Below, piece after piece: positions 14,168 to 20,727 of a stretch of DNA of 21,818 bases. Below the pieces are notes generated by a model. The model was not told the origin of the DNA. It saw only the letters and a list, made by a program, of their open reading frames with translations, and searched no databases. A program made the position numbers and the translations under genes. The number at the start of each line of letters is the position of its first letter. Position 1 is the first letter of the stretch. Source of the stretch: a virus; IMG/VR virus record IMGVR_UViG_3300005265_000149, positions 1 through 21,818 of that record; one strand, written 5' to 3'.

Positions 14168-14564
14168 AGCCAAATCCTAATCCAAAATATATTGGGGTTT
14201 GAAGCGATGTTCCTATACAGAAAAATATAATACTCTTATATCTATAAATAGCCTCAAAGCCCAAATTGATAATATCTTTAGATTCTGTTTTTTGCCAAAA
14301 ATCCCAGCCAGTTGCAGTTGATTTATACTGCTCATATTTCTCTTTTGTCCCCCAACCAGCATAAATTGCAGTTCCGAATTTATTAAAGAACTTTCCATAT
14401 CCGATATGACCACAAAAAGTAGAATGAGTTGTATTAACAAGTTCCCACCATTCATATTGTATATCTACTTCTGTGCCTTCTGTAATACCATTATTATATG
14501 AATAAAAGCCGAAATAGATAAAATCTCCTGTGTTTTTATTTTTTAAACGAAATGCATCCAACAT
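14163..14564 (-). CDS. Probable outer-membrane beta-barrel-like protein, damaged 5' end (133 aa)
   Basis: The protein alternates hydrophobic and polar residues, with many aromatic residues and Gly. It ends in aromatic strands (IYFGLGFGF), the C-terminal Phe pattern of outer-membrane barrels. Segments such as FIYFGFYSYNNG, EVDIQYEWWELV, TAIYAGWG and IINLGFEAIYRYKS look like strands. No signal peptide is present in this reading. The ATG at 14564 has no ribosome binding site. A perfect AGGAGGT plus ATG lies just upstream (14603-14587) but in another frame, closing after five codons. Removing one base there would join it to the in-frame sequence preceding 14564. It may therefore be a frameshifted or truncated accessory (moron) gene; real function is unknown. 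Confidence 0.5.
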   Translation of the reverse strand: MLDAFRLKNKNTGDFIYFGFYSYNNGITEGTEVDIQYEWWELVNTTHSTFCGHIGYGKFFNKFGTAIYAGWGTKEKYEQYKSTATGWDFWQKTESKDIINLGFEAIYRYKSIIFFCIGTSLQTPIYFGLGFGF

Positions 14565-14586
14565 TCCATAGCTAGTAAGGATAAAT

Positions 14587-14603
14587 CATTTTATTTACCT
14601 CCT
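14587..14603 (-). promoter_or_regulatory. Strong ribosome binding site and ATG leading to a 5-codon frame
   Basis: AGGAGGT (14603-14597) is 7 nt before an ATG (14589-14587) that reads M-I-Y-P-Y and then stops at TAG (14574-14572). The downstream gene is in the +1 frame and is open back to a TGA that overlaps this ATG. This points to a one-base indel, or to a mini-leader with re-initiation at 14564. Confidence 0.6.
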
Positions 14604-14701
14604 ATTTGTGTTTTCCAGTGCTGAATAATTCACTGTAATATCCATCTTTATTGTCAAAATTTTTTACATAATTTCTGTTTGTTTTTGTAAGTTCTTGTTG
14701 A

Positions 14702-14887
14702 CTATCTCTTTTTATATACAATATCATAGATAGTCGCTTCTGATAGAAAATATCTTTTTCCTAGTTTCTTACATATCTCTAAAACTTTATATCCTCGTGT
14801 CTGCATATAAAGAAATTTCTTTGTAATCTCTTTGTTTCTTTTTTCCCTGTTCCTTTTGCCTCGTTTTTTAGTTTTTGTATTTCGCAT
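14702..14887 (-). CDS. Small basic HTH protein, possibly Mor-like (61 aa)
   Basis: The N-terminal third is Arg/Lys-rich (TKKRGKRNREKRNKEITKKF). The C-terminus is a helix-turn-helix (VLEICKKLGKRYFLSEATIY) ending in DIVYKKR. The layout (R-N-x-x-I-x-x-x-F, then an HTH ending in a Y-x-I-V-like helix) recalls the C-terminal DNA-binding part of Mor/C activators of Mu-like phages, which sit at the end of the early region and switch on middle or late genes. Here it is also the last gene of the early operon, but it is much shorter than Mor and lacks its dimerisation half. It overlaps the end of the preceding gene by 20 bp and has a GGAGAGGT leader. The Mor link is tentative. Confidence 0.65.
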   Translation of the reverse strand: MRNTKTKKRGKRNREKRNKEITKKFLYMQTRGYKVLEICKKLGKRYFLSEATIYDIVYKKR

Positions 14888-15500
14888 ACCTCTCCTTTAT
14901 TTCCCTAAACTTCTCCTCTACATAAGATGCATTACCCCTTACTCTCTCAATTATGAGTTCATTAAAAAGTGAATAAATTTGTTTTGGAAGTTTATAGTTC
15001 TTATATTTGCCTTCTTTTTCTAATTGAAACACATAAAATTTCAGATCTTCAAGTTTCTTAAATGTCCACCAATCCTTTATTTTTCCTTTCTTTTTTTGCT
15101 TTTCTTTATAATCCAAATAATATTCATTCAAATATCTTTCAAAATGACAAGGTCTATAAAGTGTTGTCGGAGCAAGATACCCCCGCATTTTGTCATCATC
15201 TAACCACTGTTTTGCCTTTATAATGTGAACCTTCTTGAAGTCATCTATTGTAAATCCTTCGTTCATTCTTGCCCTAATCAATGCTTTTGTAACTTTAGAT
15301 GCAATACGATATGATTGTCCAGTTACTTTATTTAGATGTGTAATGATACATTCATACACATTAGGAGAGACGGGTTTTAAGCCCGCCTCTCTTTTTTTTT
15401 GCTCCTGTTTTATCATTCGCTGGTGGTACCTGATCAGCCGTTCATCCCAAATATCTTTGCCAAATAGTGCAATTGCTTGTTTGTATAGTTCCTTGAGCAT
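14868..15500 (-). CDS. Phage replication-type protein with Phg_2220_C domain (210 aa)
   Basis: Residues about 50-125 match the conserved phage C-terminal domain of replisome organisers (Phg_2220_C): IITHLNKVTGQSYRIASKVT, then LIRARMNEGFTIDDFKKVHI, KAKQWLDDDKMRGYL and P-x-T-L-Y-x-x-x-H-F-E-R-Y-L-N-E-Y. The usual N-terminal winged helix of those proteins is absent. Instead the first 45 residues are helical, and residues about 36-46 are encoded by an inserted palindromic repeat. The C-terminal 80 residues are highly charged helices. In lactococcal and related phages this domain accompanies origin binding or helicase loading; its job in a transposing phage is unclear. An AGAGGT leader precedes the ATG at 15500. 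Confidence 0.78.
   Translation of the reverse strand: MLKELYKQAIALFGKDIWDERLIRYHQRMIKQEQKKREAGLKPVSPNVYECIITHLNKVTGQSYRIASKVTKALIRARMNEGFTIDDFKKVHIIKAKQWLDDDKMRGYLAPTTLYRPCHFERYLNEYYLDYKEKQKKKGKIKDWWTFKKLEDLKFYVFQLEKEGKYKNYKLPKQIYSLFNELIIERVRGNASYVEEKFREIKERYAKYKN
15365..15391. repeat. Palindromic dispersed repeat within the replication-type gene
   Basis: GAGAGACGGG (15365-15374) and CCCGCCTCTC (15382-15391) form a 10-bp arm with one mismatch and a 7-nt loop. Nine T residues follow on the plus strand, so on that strand it has the shape of an intrinsic terminator. On the coding (minus) strand it reads in frame as REAGLKPVSP. Confidence 0.7.
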
Positions 15501-15514
15501 TGATACCTCTTTAT

Positions 15515-15550
15515 TAATTCACCACAGAGACACAGAGAACACAGAGAATA
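15515..15550. repeat. Best-preserved CACAGAGACACAGAG dispersed repeat
   Basis: TTCACCACAGAGACACAGAG followed by AACACAGAGAATAG lies between the DUF3164-like gene and the next gene. It is the clearest example of the family whose relatives occur at 2113, 3875, 4946, 7009 and, in variant form, 10067. Confidence 0.85.
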
Positions 15551-15574
15551 GTTTGTCTCATAGATGTGAAAAAT

Positions 15575-16144
15575 TCAGGACGATTGGTTCAAATCTTCCC
15601 TCATCTTTTTTTTCACGGAAATTATAACAGCATCAGAAATTAAGTCCATTGCTTGTTTCCAATCAGTATCATTTATTTTCAACTTCCGTAATGATAATAT
15701 CATTTTCACATCCACATTCCCTGTTTTATCTACCTTAAAAGCATTATTTACAATTGCAACTATTCTTTTATCTGATGCCTGTGACCATTTCATTATACAT
15801 TTGTCAATTTTCTGCTTTGCAATTTGCAATTTCTCATCAAAAGCAATTTTTTTTGAGATTTTCACTTCAACTTCTTTATCTCTGGTGAAGTTATATAGTT
15901 TAGTATTCCCTTGCCAATTCTCATCATATTCATTCGCTATTTGATTAAGATATTCTCTAACTATTTTTGCTATTTCTTTTTTCGCATCTTTAATGGTTTT
16001 CTGCAATAGTTTTACTTTTTTTATCACTATTTCTACCATTTGATCCCTTTTCTTTTCATTTAACGGGATGTATTTTTCCGGCACGAGCATCCCTTCTGCA
16101 TCTCTCCAGTATGTATGCCTACCCTTTTTTATTATATCAGCCAT
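15575..16144 (-). CDS. DUF3164-like early phage protein (189 aa)
   Basis: The N-terminus carries the DUF3164 pattern of a short strand and turn (GRHTYWRDAEGMLVPEKYIP) followed by a long helix, a central region with NTKLYNFTRDKEVEV and an AKQKIDKCIMKWSQ helix, then VNNAFKVDKTGNVDVKMILS and WKQAMDLISDAVI near the end. DUF3164 proteins are found in the early region of Mu-like phages and their role is not settled. Length is typical. The ATG at 16144 has an excellent AAGGAGGCAGACAAA leader. A dispersed repeat follows about 25 bp after its stop. Confidence 0.85.
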   Translation of the reverse strand: MADIIKKGRHTYWRDAEGMLVPEKYIPLNEKKRDQMVEIVIKKVKLLQKTIKDAKKEIAKIVREYLNQIANEYDENWQGNTKLYNFTRDKEVEVKISKKIAFDEKLQIAKQKIDKCIMKWSQASDKRIVAIVNNAFKVDKTGNVDVKMILSLRKLKINDTDWKQAMDLISDAVIISVKKKMREDLNQSS

Positions 16145-16157
16145 TTTGTCTGCCTCC

Positions 16158-16355
16158 TTAGAATATTTCTTTTTTATTCTTTATATTTTTAAAATTTATA
16201 CATGCTAAATGATCGTGAGCAATAAGGTGTTTATAGTGGTCAGAACGCGGACAGTTACATTCTCCTACTATCCTATCACGGACAACAAAATATAAACACC
16301 TATAACATAATTGGTGTCTGTTTTTCTCCATAAAAGCATCTTCTCTTCTGCTCAT
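16158..16355 (-). CDS. Small Cys-rich, probably metal-binding protein (65 aa)
   Basis: Five cysteines (C17, C20, C33, C35, C52) and several histidines make a single zinc-binding knuckle likely: CYRCLYF, then GECNCPRSDHYKH and HLACINF. No family name is evident. It sits between the GemA-like and DUF3164-like genes with short gaps, so it is part of the early operon. GAAGGT lies about 9 bp before the ATG at 16355; a second ATG at 16331 would keep all cysteines. It may bind nucleic acid or a protein partner, but this is inference. Confidence 0.7.
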   Translation of the reverse strand: MSRREDAFMEKNRHQLCYRCLYFVVRDRIVGECNCPRSDHYKHLIAHDHLACINFKNIKNKKEIF

Positions 16356-16360
16356 TTTTC

Positions 16361-16738
16361 TTACCTTCTACTATATCTCCGCATAATTGCAATTATACCT
16401 CTTTTTTCATTCTCATTTAACTTTTGAAAACTATCTTTATGATATTTTGCTTTTAATAACTTCTTAAACCGCCCCTCACTCCAGCCAGCACTTTCATATA
16501 ATCTTTTCACTAAATAAATACGCTTATCAAATGGGGTATGCTCATTCACAACAAAAAAGAACTTATCAAAGCGTTCCAATACTTTTGCGATCTGAACATT
16601 TGTCATTTTCGTCAAGTGCGGTTCCTGTCCAAAGCCCCATTCTGATAATAAAAAATGAAGAGCATCATAATCAAATCCCTGTTTCCTTGCGAGCATATAG
16701 ATAAGCCTGATTGCTTTCTTCTTAGATATTTTTCTCAT
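16361..16738 (-). CDS. GemA-like (Gp16/DUF1018) early regulator (125 aa)
   Basis: The order of features fits GemA: an N-terminal ISKKKAIRLIYMLARKQGFD helix, a short EWGFG turn, LTKMTNVQIAKVLERFDKF (the usual S/T-x-x-E-x-x-x-V-L-x-x-x motif), then a second unit (IYLVKRLYESAGWSEGRFKK) and a closing LNENEKRGIIAIMRRY helix. In Mu, GemA modulates host gene expression and DNA supercoiling early in infection. The gene lies in the early operon shortly after the transposition genes, as in Mu relatives. Its start overlaps the stop of the previous gene by one base. Similarity is judged by pattern only. Confidence 0.65.
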   Translation of the reverse strand: MRKISKKKAIRLIYMLARKQGFDYDALHFLLSEWGFGQEPHLTKMTNVQIAKVLERFDKFFFVVNEHTPFDKRIYLVKRLYESAGWSEGRFKKLLKAKYHKDSFQKLNENEKRGIIAIMRRYSRR

Positions 16739-17202
16739 TATTTATATCGTTTGGGATAATGTGGTAAGGGTTTTATAATTGGGCATTCTTTTACTTTAGC
16801 ATAATATTTGAATGTCTTTTCACTTTGCCAAATCGCTCCTTCCCAATATAATGCTCTTAAATATAAATTTACATTGTGTTTATCTAATTTCACAATTTCA
16901 GCAATCTTAGCGCAACTAACCCCTTTGTGAGAAGTAAGAACTGCCCATATCTTTTTTAGAGTATTAGCCCTCCGCATATCAACACTTTTTACTTTTTTTT
17001 TGTGATAATAGTGATTATAGTAATAATACTTTGGTATCTTTACGCCTTTTACTTGCGTTATTCTGCCACTTTCTCTGAATATCTGAAGATATTTTCTTAC
17101 TGTTCTAGAACTCACTCCAGTTATATCTGCTATGTCATTTGCACAAAACATTCTGTCTATCTGAATTATGTAATTCAGAATTTTTCTCTCAATCTCTGTC
17201 AT
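16738..17202 (-). CDS. Double winged-helix DNA-binding protein (154 aa)
   Basis: Two helix-turn-helix units are visible. The first is ANDIADITGVSSRTVRKYLQ near residues 21-40, with a wing (GRITQVKGVKIPKYYYY). The second is CAKIAEIVKLDKHNVNLYLR near 97-116, with a wing ending in GAIWQSEKTFKYYAK. Between them is a basic linker rich in Tyr, His and Lys. The ATG overlaps the end of the MuB-like gene by 4 bp, so the two are translationally coupled. It probably regulates the early operon or assists transposition. I know of no exact Mu counterpart. Confidence 0.75.
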   Translation of the reverse strand: MTEIERKILNYIIQIDRMFCANDIADITGVSSRTVRKYLQIFRESGRITQVKGVKIPKYYYYNHYYHKKKVKSVDMRRANTLKKIWAVLTSHKGVSCAKIAEIVKLDKHNVNLYLRALYWEGAIWQSEKTFKYYAKVKECPIIKPLPHYPKRYK

Positions 17203-17909
17203 AAATCCCCTATATCAATTATTTGCTTATTGTCTCTTTTCGCAATTTTTTCAATATAATCAAGAATTTTAATTGATTGCCTTAAATTCCCATCTGTCTT
17301 TTTATGCACATAATCTAACAGATTGTCTGTTATTTTAATATTAGATAAATTTTTATAGATATTCATTAAATCTGTTTTTGTGTTTTTTGTAAATTTATAA
17401 AAGAACGCACACCTGTCAAAATAGTGTGGATTATACACCTTTAACCGCTTTTTTGTATCTTCTTCTCCAACTAATATTATAGTTGCAAATGATTTGTCTA
17501 TAAAGTCCCTGATAATTTCTAATACATCCCATTTCTTTTCCATTATCATCAGATTTATTTCATCTATCATAATGACTAATTCTGGATTTGACTGAAACAT
17601 CTCTATACAAAGATTTTCTAGTGTTGATGTAAATCCGCTAATAATTGACTCATCCGAATTGATTAGCCAATTCAATCGTTGATATATTGCTTGTAAAAAT
17701 GATTTAGGGGTATATGTGGCATTTATTCGTAAATATCCCCAATTATTACTAAAAGCGGTTTTTTCAGCATATCTTGTTTTCCCATACCCAGGCGGACCGT
17801 AAATGAGACCCAGCCCTCGTTGTTCTGTTTTAGGACGACTCAATAACTCACTTATCATCTTATTTGCCCGTTTCACATTCTCCGTTTCAACCAGTATATT
17901 TGTTTTCAT
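17199..17909 (-). CDS. MuB-like AAA ATPase, transposition target-DNA activator (236 aa)
   Basis: The gene follows the transposase by 11 bp and shows AAA motifs: Walker A GPPGYGKT at 38-45, Walker B LVIMIDEI at 111-118, a sensor-like TIILVGEED near 143 and an arginine-containing PHYFDRCAFFYKF near 156-168. A C-terminal lid (DNLLDYVHKKTDGNLRQSIK) follows. MuB and its TniB/IstB-like relatives bind DNA in an ATP-dependent way, choose the target and stimulate the transposase. It lacks the N-terminal HTH domain of Mu's own MuB, starting near the ATPase core. An AAAGGAGA leader precedes the ATG at 17909. Confidence 0.9.
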   Translation of the reverse strand: MKTNILVETENVKRANKMISELLSRPKTEQRGLGLIYGPPGYGKTRYAEKTAFSNNWGYLRINATYTPKSFLQAIYQRLNWLINSDESIISGFTSTLENLCIEMFQSNPELVIMIDEINLMIMEKKWDVLEIIRDFIDKSFATIILVGEEDTKKRLKVYNPHYFDRCAFFYKFTKNTKTDLMNIYKNLSNIKITDNLLDYVHKKTDGNLRQSIKILDYIEKIAKRDNKQIIDIGDL

Positions 17910-17920
17910 GTCTTCTCCTT

Positions 17921-19963
17921 TTATCCTAATCCTAATTGATCTTCTAATTCTCTCAATCTTTTAGCCTTTGCTTTATTCTCTTTCTCCTCTTCACTCTCTT
18001 CATATCTAAATGATTCCATATGTTGCTTTATTCTTTTATCAATTTTTACATATATATCATCATCTTTATTTTTATGATATTCAAGAAGAATATTGGAATT
18101 CTCCTGCCCAATCAACATATTATCTATAGGATCAACATCCCCAAGCATTTCTAATTCTTTTTTTGCTAAATATTTAGTTTGTTTTTTTAGCCATGCCTGT
18201 TCTCTAATGTTCCGTTTTAATCGTTCAATGTCCAATTCTTTGCTTTCACTTATTTTTATCATTGGATGAATGCTTTTAATTGCATGTGCTTTACATATTA
18301 ATTGTTTTTCCTTATCATATACTAATATCCACCCCAAATCATTAAAATCATATCGTATATCAACCTGCTCTCCCTGCCTACCATACATATTTTTATGATA
18401 ATAATTTATACCCAGGAATTCAATTCCGTTTCTACGGATGACTCTATTTTCATCTGCTAACATCAGATAATAGAGTTCCTCCTCATTTACGCCGGGCCCC
18501 TTTCCAGCCTCCCATATCTCTCTGGGGGTTTTTCCTTTCAACCCCCGATGTGGTTTATTTACATAATAATCCATCCAGCCCTGTATCAATAGCATTGCTT
18601 CATGCAACTGAAGTGGCTTTCTTTCATATATCTTTTTAATCCATTTTTCATTTCTTAATAAATACGGTGGTTTATCTTCAATACTTCTGCCCCGATATGA
18701 AGGCATTAACCGTTCAAATGACTCATTAAAAGTACCAAAAAATCGTTCTACCGTTTTTGCTCGTGCATTATAAGGCATAGCAAAGCATTCATCAATTCCC
18801 AATCTGCAATATAATCCACCTAATTCCCATTCTAAATCTATCTCTCTTGTGAAAAACTTTGATTTAAACGCCTTGCCATTATCAAGATATACAGATTTGG
18901 GATACTTGCCTAAGTTAATAATAGCATTCCGAAGTGCATTAGAAATCGCCTGTGTATTTTCCTGAAGCATAATAGACCCACCAGCAGGATAACGAGAAGC
19001 CCAGTCCAAAAACACTATAAAAACCATCCTTGTTTGCTTGCCTGTTATTGGATTTATTATATCAAAATTCAATCTATGCCCATCTGCAATTAACACATCG
19101 CCAACATTTAACACAGACGGATCTCGCTGGACATACTTAATCATTTTGTTTGTAAGAACTGATTCGCCTTCACGCAACAATGTTACTATATCTTTATGTT
19201 CGTTTGTATAATCTTCTAAAAACCTCCGCATCGTTGCGTCAGAACATTTAATCTCTATTTGTTCCTTTTTGAATTTATACTTCACAAGATTTATACATGT
19301 GCCTATTGATATACTGTTTTGATGCAGATAAAATTTTAATAATTGTTTTTTTACTTGCTCTGGAACCTTCCTCCCCTTTTTTGATTTGTTATATTTTAAT
19401 ATAAGTGATGTGTAATCATTACCTGAATCTCGATATATCTTTATCCAATGACGAACCGTACTCTCTTTTATTTTACCAACGATATTATAAATATTCTCAT
19501 CAAGATTAGAAGTGTTATATGCATTAACATATTCAGTGAAAGCCGATGTTTTCTTTTTGCCTTTTCGTTTTGCTGAATTCATGTATTTAATGATATTTCT
19601 ACACAAAAGCCCCTTTGCCTTTGCTAATTTATCCTCCTGATGCAGCGCAGGCAAAGAACCCTGTGCTACATCAAAGGGATAATCTGCTTTTTGGTTACTC
19701 GGGTTACTCGGTTTTTGGTTACTCGGGTTACTCGGTTCTTGGTTACTCGGGTTACTCGGTTCTTGGTTACTCGGGTTACTCGGTTTTTGGTTACTCGGGT
19801 TACTCGGTTTTTGGTTACTCGGGACAAAATAATATTTAATTTTAATATTTCCTTTTACAACCTCTATTTTCTCTTCCCATCCTTCTTTTTTTGCTCTTTT
19901 ATAAACCGCAGGGCGAGAAATATTCAACATCTTTGATATTTGCTTAGTAGTAAGCCATTTCAT
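17921..19963 (-). CDS. MuA-type DDE transposase (680 aa)
   Basis: The enzyme cuts and joins phage ends to target DNA. The N-terminus is an HTH (WLTTKQISKMLNISRPAVYK). A repeat-rich linker (about 47-110) follows, with 8-residue SNQKPSNP units and a YPFDVAQG segment. A second DNA-binding region is at about 120-260, with KESTVRHWIKIYRDSG. The rve-type catalytic core has Asp294 in LIADGHRLNF, Asp361 in VYLDNGKAFKS and Glu406 in ARAKTVERFFGTF; all three acidic residues are present. A Mu-transposase C-terminal barrel and a charged tail follow. I chose the ATG at 19963, with AAGGA 7 nt upstream, over 20014, which lacks one and overlaps the previous gene. Confidence 0.93.
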   Translation of the reverse strand: MKWLTTKQISKMLNISRPAVYKRAKKEGWEEKIEVVKGNIKIKYYFVPSNQKPSNPSNQKPSNPSNQEPSNPSNQEPSNPSNQKPSNPSNQKADYPFDVAQGSLPALHQEDKLAKAKGLLCRNIIKYMNSAKRKGKKKTSAFTEYVNAYNTSNLDENIYNIVGKIKESTVRHWIKIYRDSGNDYTSLILKYNKSKKGRKVPEQVKKQLLKFYLHQNSISIGTCINLVKYKFKKEQIEIKCSDATMRRFLEDYTNEHKDIVTLLREGESVLTNKMIKYVQRDPSVLNVGDVLIADGHRLNFDIINPITGKQTRMVFIVFLDWASRYPAGGSIMLQENTQAISNALRNAIINLGKYPKSVYLDNGKAFKSKFFTREIDLEWELGGLYCRLGIDECFAMPYNARAKTVERFFGTFNESFERLMPSYRGRSIEDKPPYLLRNEKWIKKIYERKPLQLHEAMLLIQGWMDYYVNKPHRGLKGKTPREIWEAGKGPGVNEEELYYLMLADENRVIRRNGIEFLGINYYHKNMYGRQGEQVDIRYDFNDLGWILVYDKEKQLICKAHAIKSIHPMIKISESKELDIERLKRNIREQAWLKKQTKYLAKKELEMLGDVDPIDNMLIGQENSNILLEYHKNKDDDIYVKIDKRIKQHMESFRYEESEEEKENKAKAKRLRELEDQLGLG
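19638..19673. repeat. Imperfect palindromic repeat in the transposase linker (DVAQG-type)
   Basis: TGATGCAGCGCAGG (19638-19651) and CCTGTGCTACATCA (19660-19673) pair at 12 of 14 positions around an 8-nt loop. The coding strand reads FDVAQGSLPALHQ, which recalls DVAQG-type dispersed repeats of uncultured bacteria. It lies just after the 24-bp tandem repeats. Confidence 0.65.
19693..19823. repeat. 24-bp tandem repeat array in the transposase linker
   Basis: Five 24-bp units (starts 19693, 19717, 19741, 19765 and 19789) and an 11-bp partial unit have the core GGTTACTCGGGTTACTCGG followed by TTTTT or TTCTT. Coding strand units read SNQKPSNP or SNQEPSNP. Each unit itself holds two GGTTACTCGG half-units. 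Unit length is a multiple of three, so the frame is kept. There are no spacers, so it is not CRISPR. Confidence 0.95.
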
Positions 19964-19997
19964 AATATTGTCCTTATTCTTGGGCATTATTTTAGTT

Positions 19998-20255
19998 TTA
20001 AAATGGAATATCATCGTTAATACATTCAGTAATTTCTTCCACTATCTTTTTTGAATATCCTGTCCACTGATAATAAGGCATAGAGTCCTTAAATATTATT
20101 GCAGTAGGAACGCTTCTTACTGCATATTTTGTAATAGATTCAGGGTTTTCCTCTATGGAAATAATTCCATTTGGCTCTATGCCATTCCTTTCCAGTCCAT
20201 CTATCAATTTGTGGCAATATCTACAGCTGCTACTTATGAATATATATAATTCCAT
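19998..20255 (-). CDS. Glutaredoxin/thioredoxin-like protein (85 aa)
   Basis: The start LYIFISSSCRYCHKLIDGLE gives a first strand followed by a CxxC active site (Cys11-Arg-Tyr-Cys14) at the head of a helix. The sequence YAVRSVPTAIIF supplies the cis-proline (VPT) and next strand, and YQWTGYSKKIVEEI the final helix. This is a complete glutaredoxin/NrdH-like fold. It probably reduces a disulfide, for example in ribonucleotide reductase or another phage or host protein; no such partner is in the window. The ATG at 20255 is chosen because GAGGAA lies 5 nt upstream; a longer reading from 20288 has no leader. Its 3' end lies just upstream of the transposase start. Confidence 0.83.
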   Translation of the reverse strand: MELYIFISSSCRYCHKLIDGLERNGIEPNGIISIEENPESITKYAVRSVPTAIIFKDSMPYYQWTGYSKKIVEEITECINDDIPF

Positions 20256-20300
20256 CACTATTCCTCTAAAATGCTTGTTAGCATCCATTTATAGAGCATA

Positions 20301-20528
20301 CTATATTGCTATTATATTAAAACAATCTGAGCAATAGGCATCACCTCTCCAAAACCATGGATTAAGGATTGGTTTTCCACACCTGCAGCAGAAAGTTGCT
20401 TTTGACCATTTACATTCGTCCATTGCTTTTATAGAAACAAGCCCCAATATACGACATCTAAATAAAATAGTATCTCTTGTTTCCATTGTTTCAATAAGAT
20501 TTGTGCATTCCTTACATGTCTTTTTCAT
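20301..20528 (-). CDS. Zinc-ribbon/LIM-like small protein (75 aa)
   Basis: Nine cysteines are spread over 75 residues: C5/C8 (CKEC), C25, C39, C47/C48/C50 (CCRC) and C66/C69 (CSDC). The second half, CRCGKPI then WRGDAYCSDCF, is a typical treble-clef or LIM-like zinc knuckle, and the first half could form another site with C5, C8, C25 and C39. No membrane segment is present. It is in the early operon, with AAGGAAAAATATT before its ATG. It may bind nucleic acid or a protein, but no precise role can be given. Confidence 0.75.
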   Translation of the reverse strand: MKKTCKECTNLIETMETRDTILFRCRILGLVSIKAMDECKWSKATFCCRCGKPILNPWFWRGDAYCSDCFNIIAI

Positions 20529-20547
20529 AATATTTTTCCTTATTTTA

Positions 20548-20578
20548 GGGTGGCATTAGATAGCAAATAACGCCACCC
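20548..20578 (-). other. Intercistronic hairpin in the early operon
   Basis: GGGTGGCATTA (20548-20558) and TAACGCCACCC (20568-20578) pair at 10 of 11 positions with a 9-nt loop. No U-tract follows on the leftward transcript. It may protect the upstream message or attenuate weakly. Confidence 0.5.
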
Positions 20579-20586
20579 ATAGAGTT

Positions 20587-20727
20587 TCACACTTCTGGAA
20601 TATTGCTTTGCAGATAACTCCCCAGAAACTTCATTCTCTTACTTTTATCAATTTCTAATTTAACAGCAGATATTCCTCCTATAAGCACTGTAACAGCAAA
20701 CCCGATAATTAATATCTCTAACCACAT
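20587..20727 (-). CDS. Tiny single-span membrane protein (46 aa)
   Basis: The 46-residue product begins MWLEILIIGFAVTVLIGG, one hydrophobic segment of about 20 residues, followed by a charged cytoplasmic-type tail (KLEIDKSKRMKF). GAGGAGG lies 5 nt before the ATG. The ATG shares a base with the stop of the next upstream gene (TAATG), so both are translated together. I recognise no family. Coupling to another small membrane protein in the early operon could mean a two-part membrane function such as superinfection exclusion, which is inference. Confidence 0.7.
   Translation of the reverse strand: MWLEILIIGFAVTVLIGGISAVKLEIDKSKRMKFLGSYLQSNIPEV

Noticed and set aside
16601-16738. Assigning the protein as an SSB or nuclease inhibitor (Gam)
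   Set aside because: Its motifs follow the GemA/Gp16 pattern; it lacks the long Gam coiled coil and any OB-fold pattern. No Gam candidate was seen elsewhere in the early operon.
19693-19823. Possible CRISPR array
   Set aside because: Units are directly adjacent with no unique spacers and keep a coding frame; they are tandem repeats in a protein linker.
19615-19936. Plus-strand open frames with VTRVTRFL or GYSGYSV repeats
   Set aside because: They are shadows of the 24-bp tandem repeat inside the transposase gene. The transposase frame on the minus strand has domains and catalytic residues.
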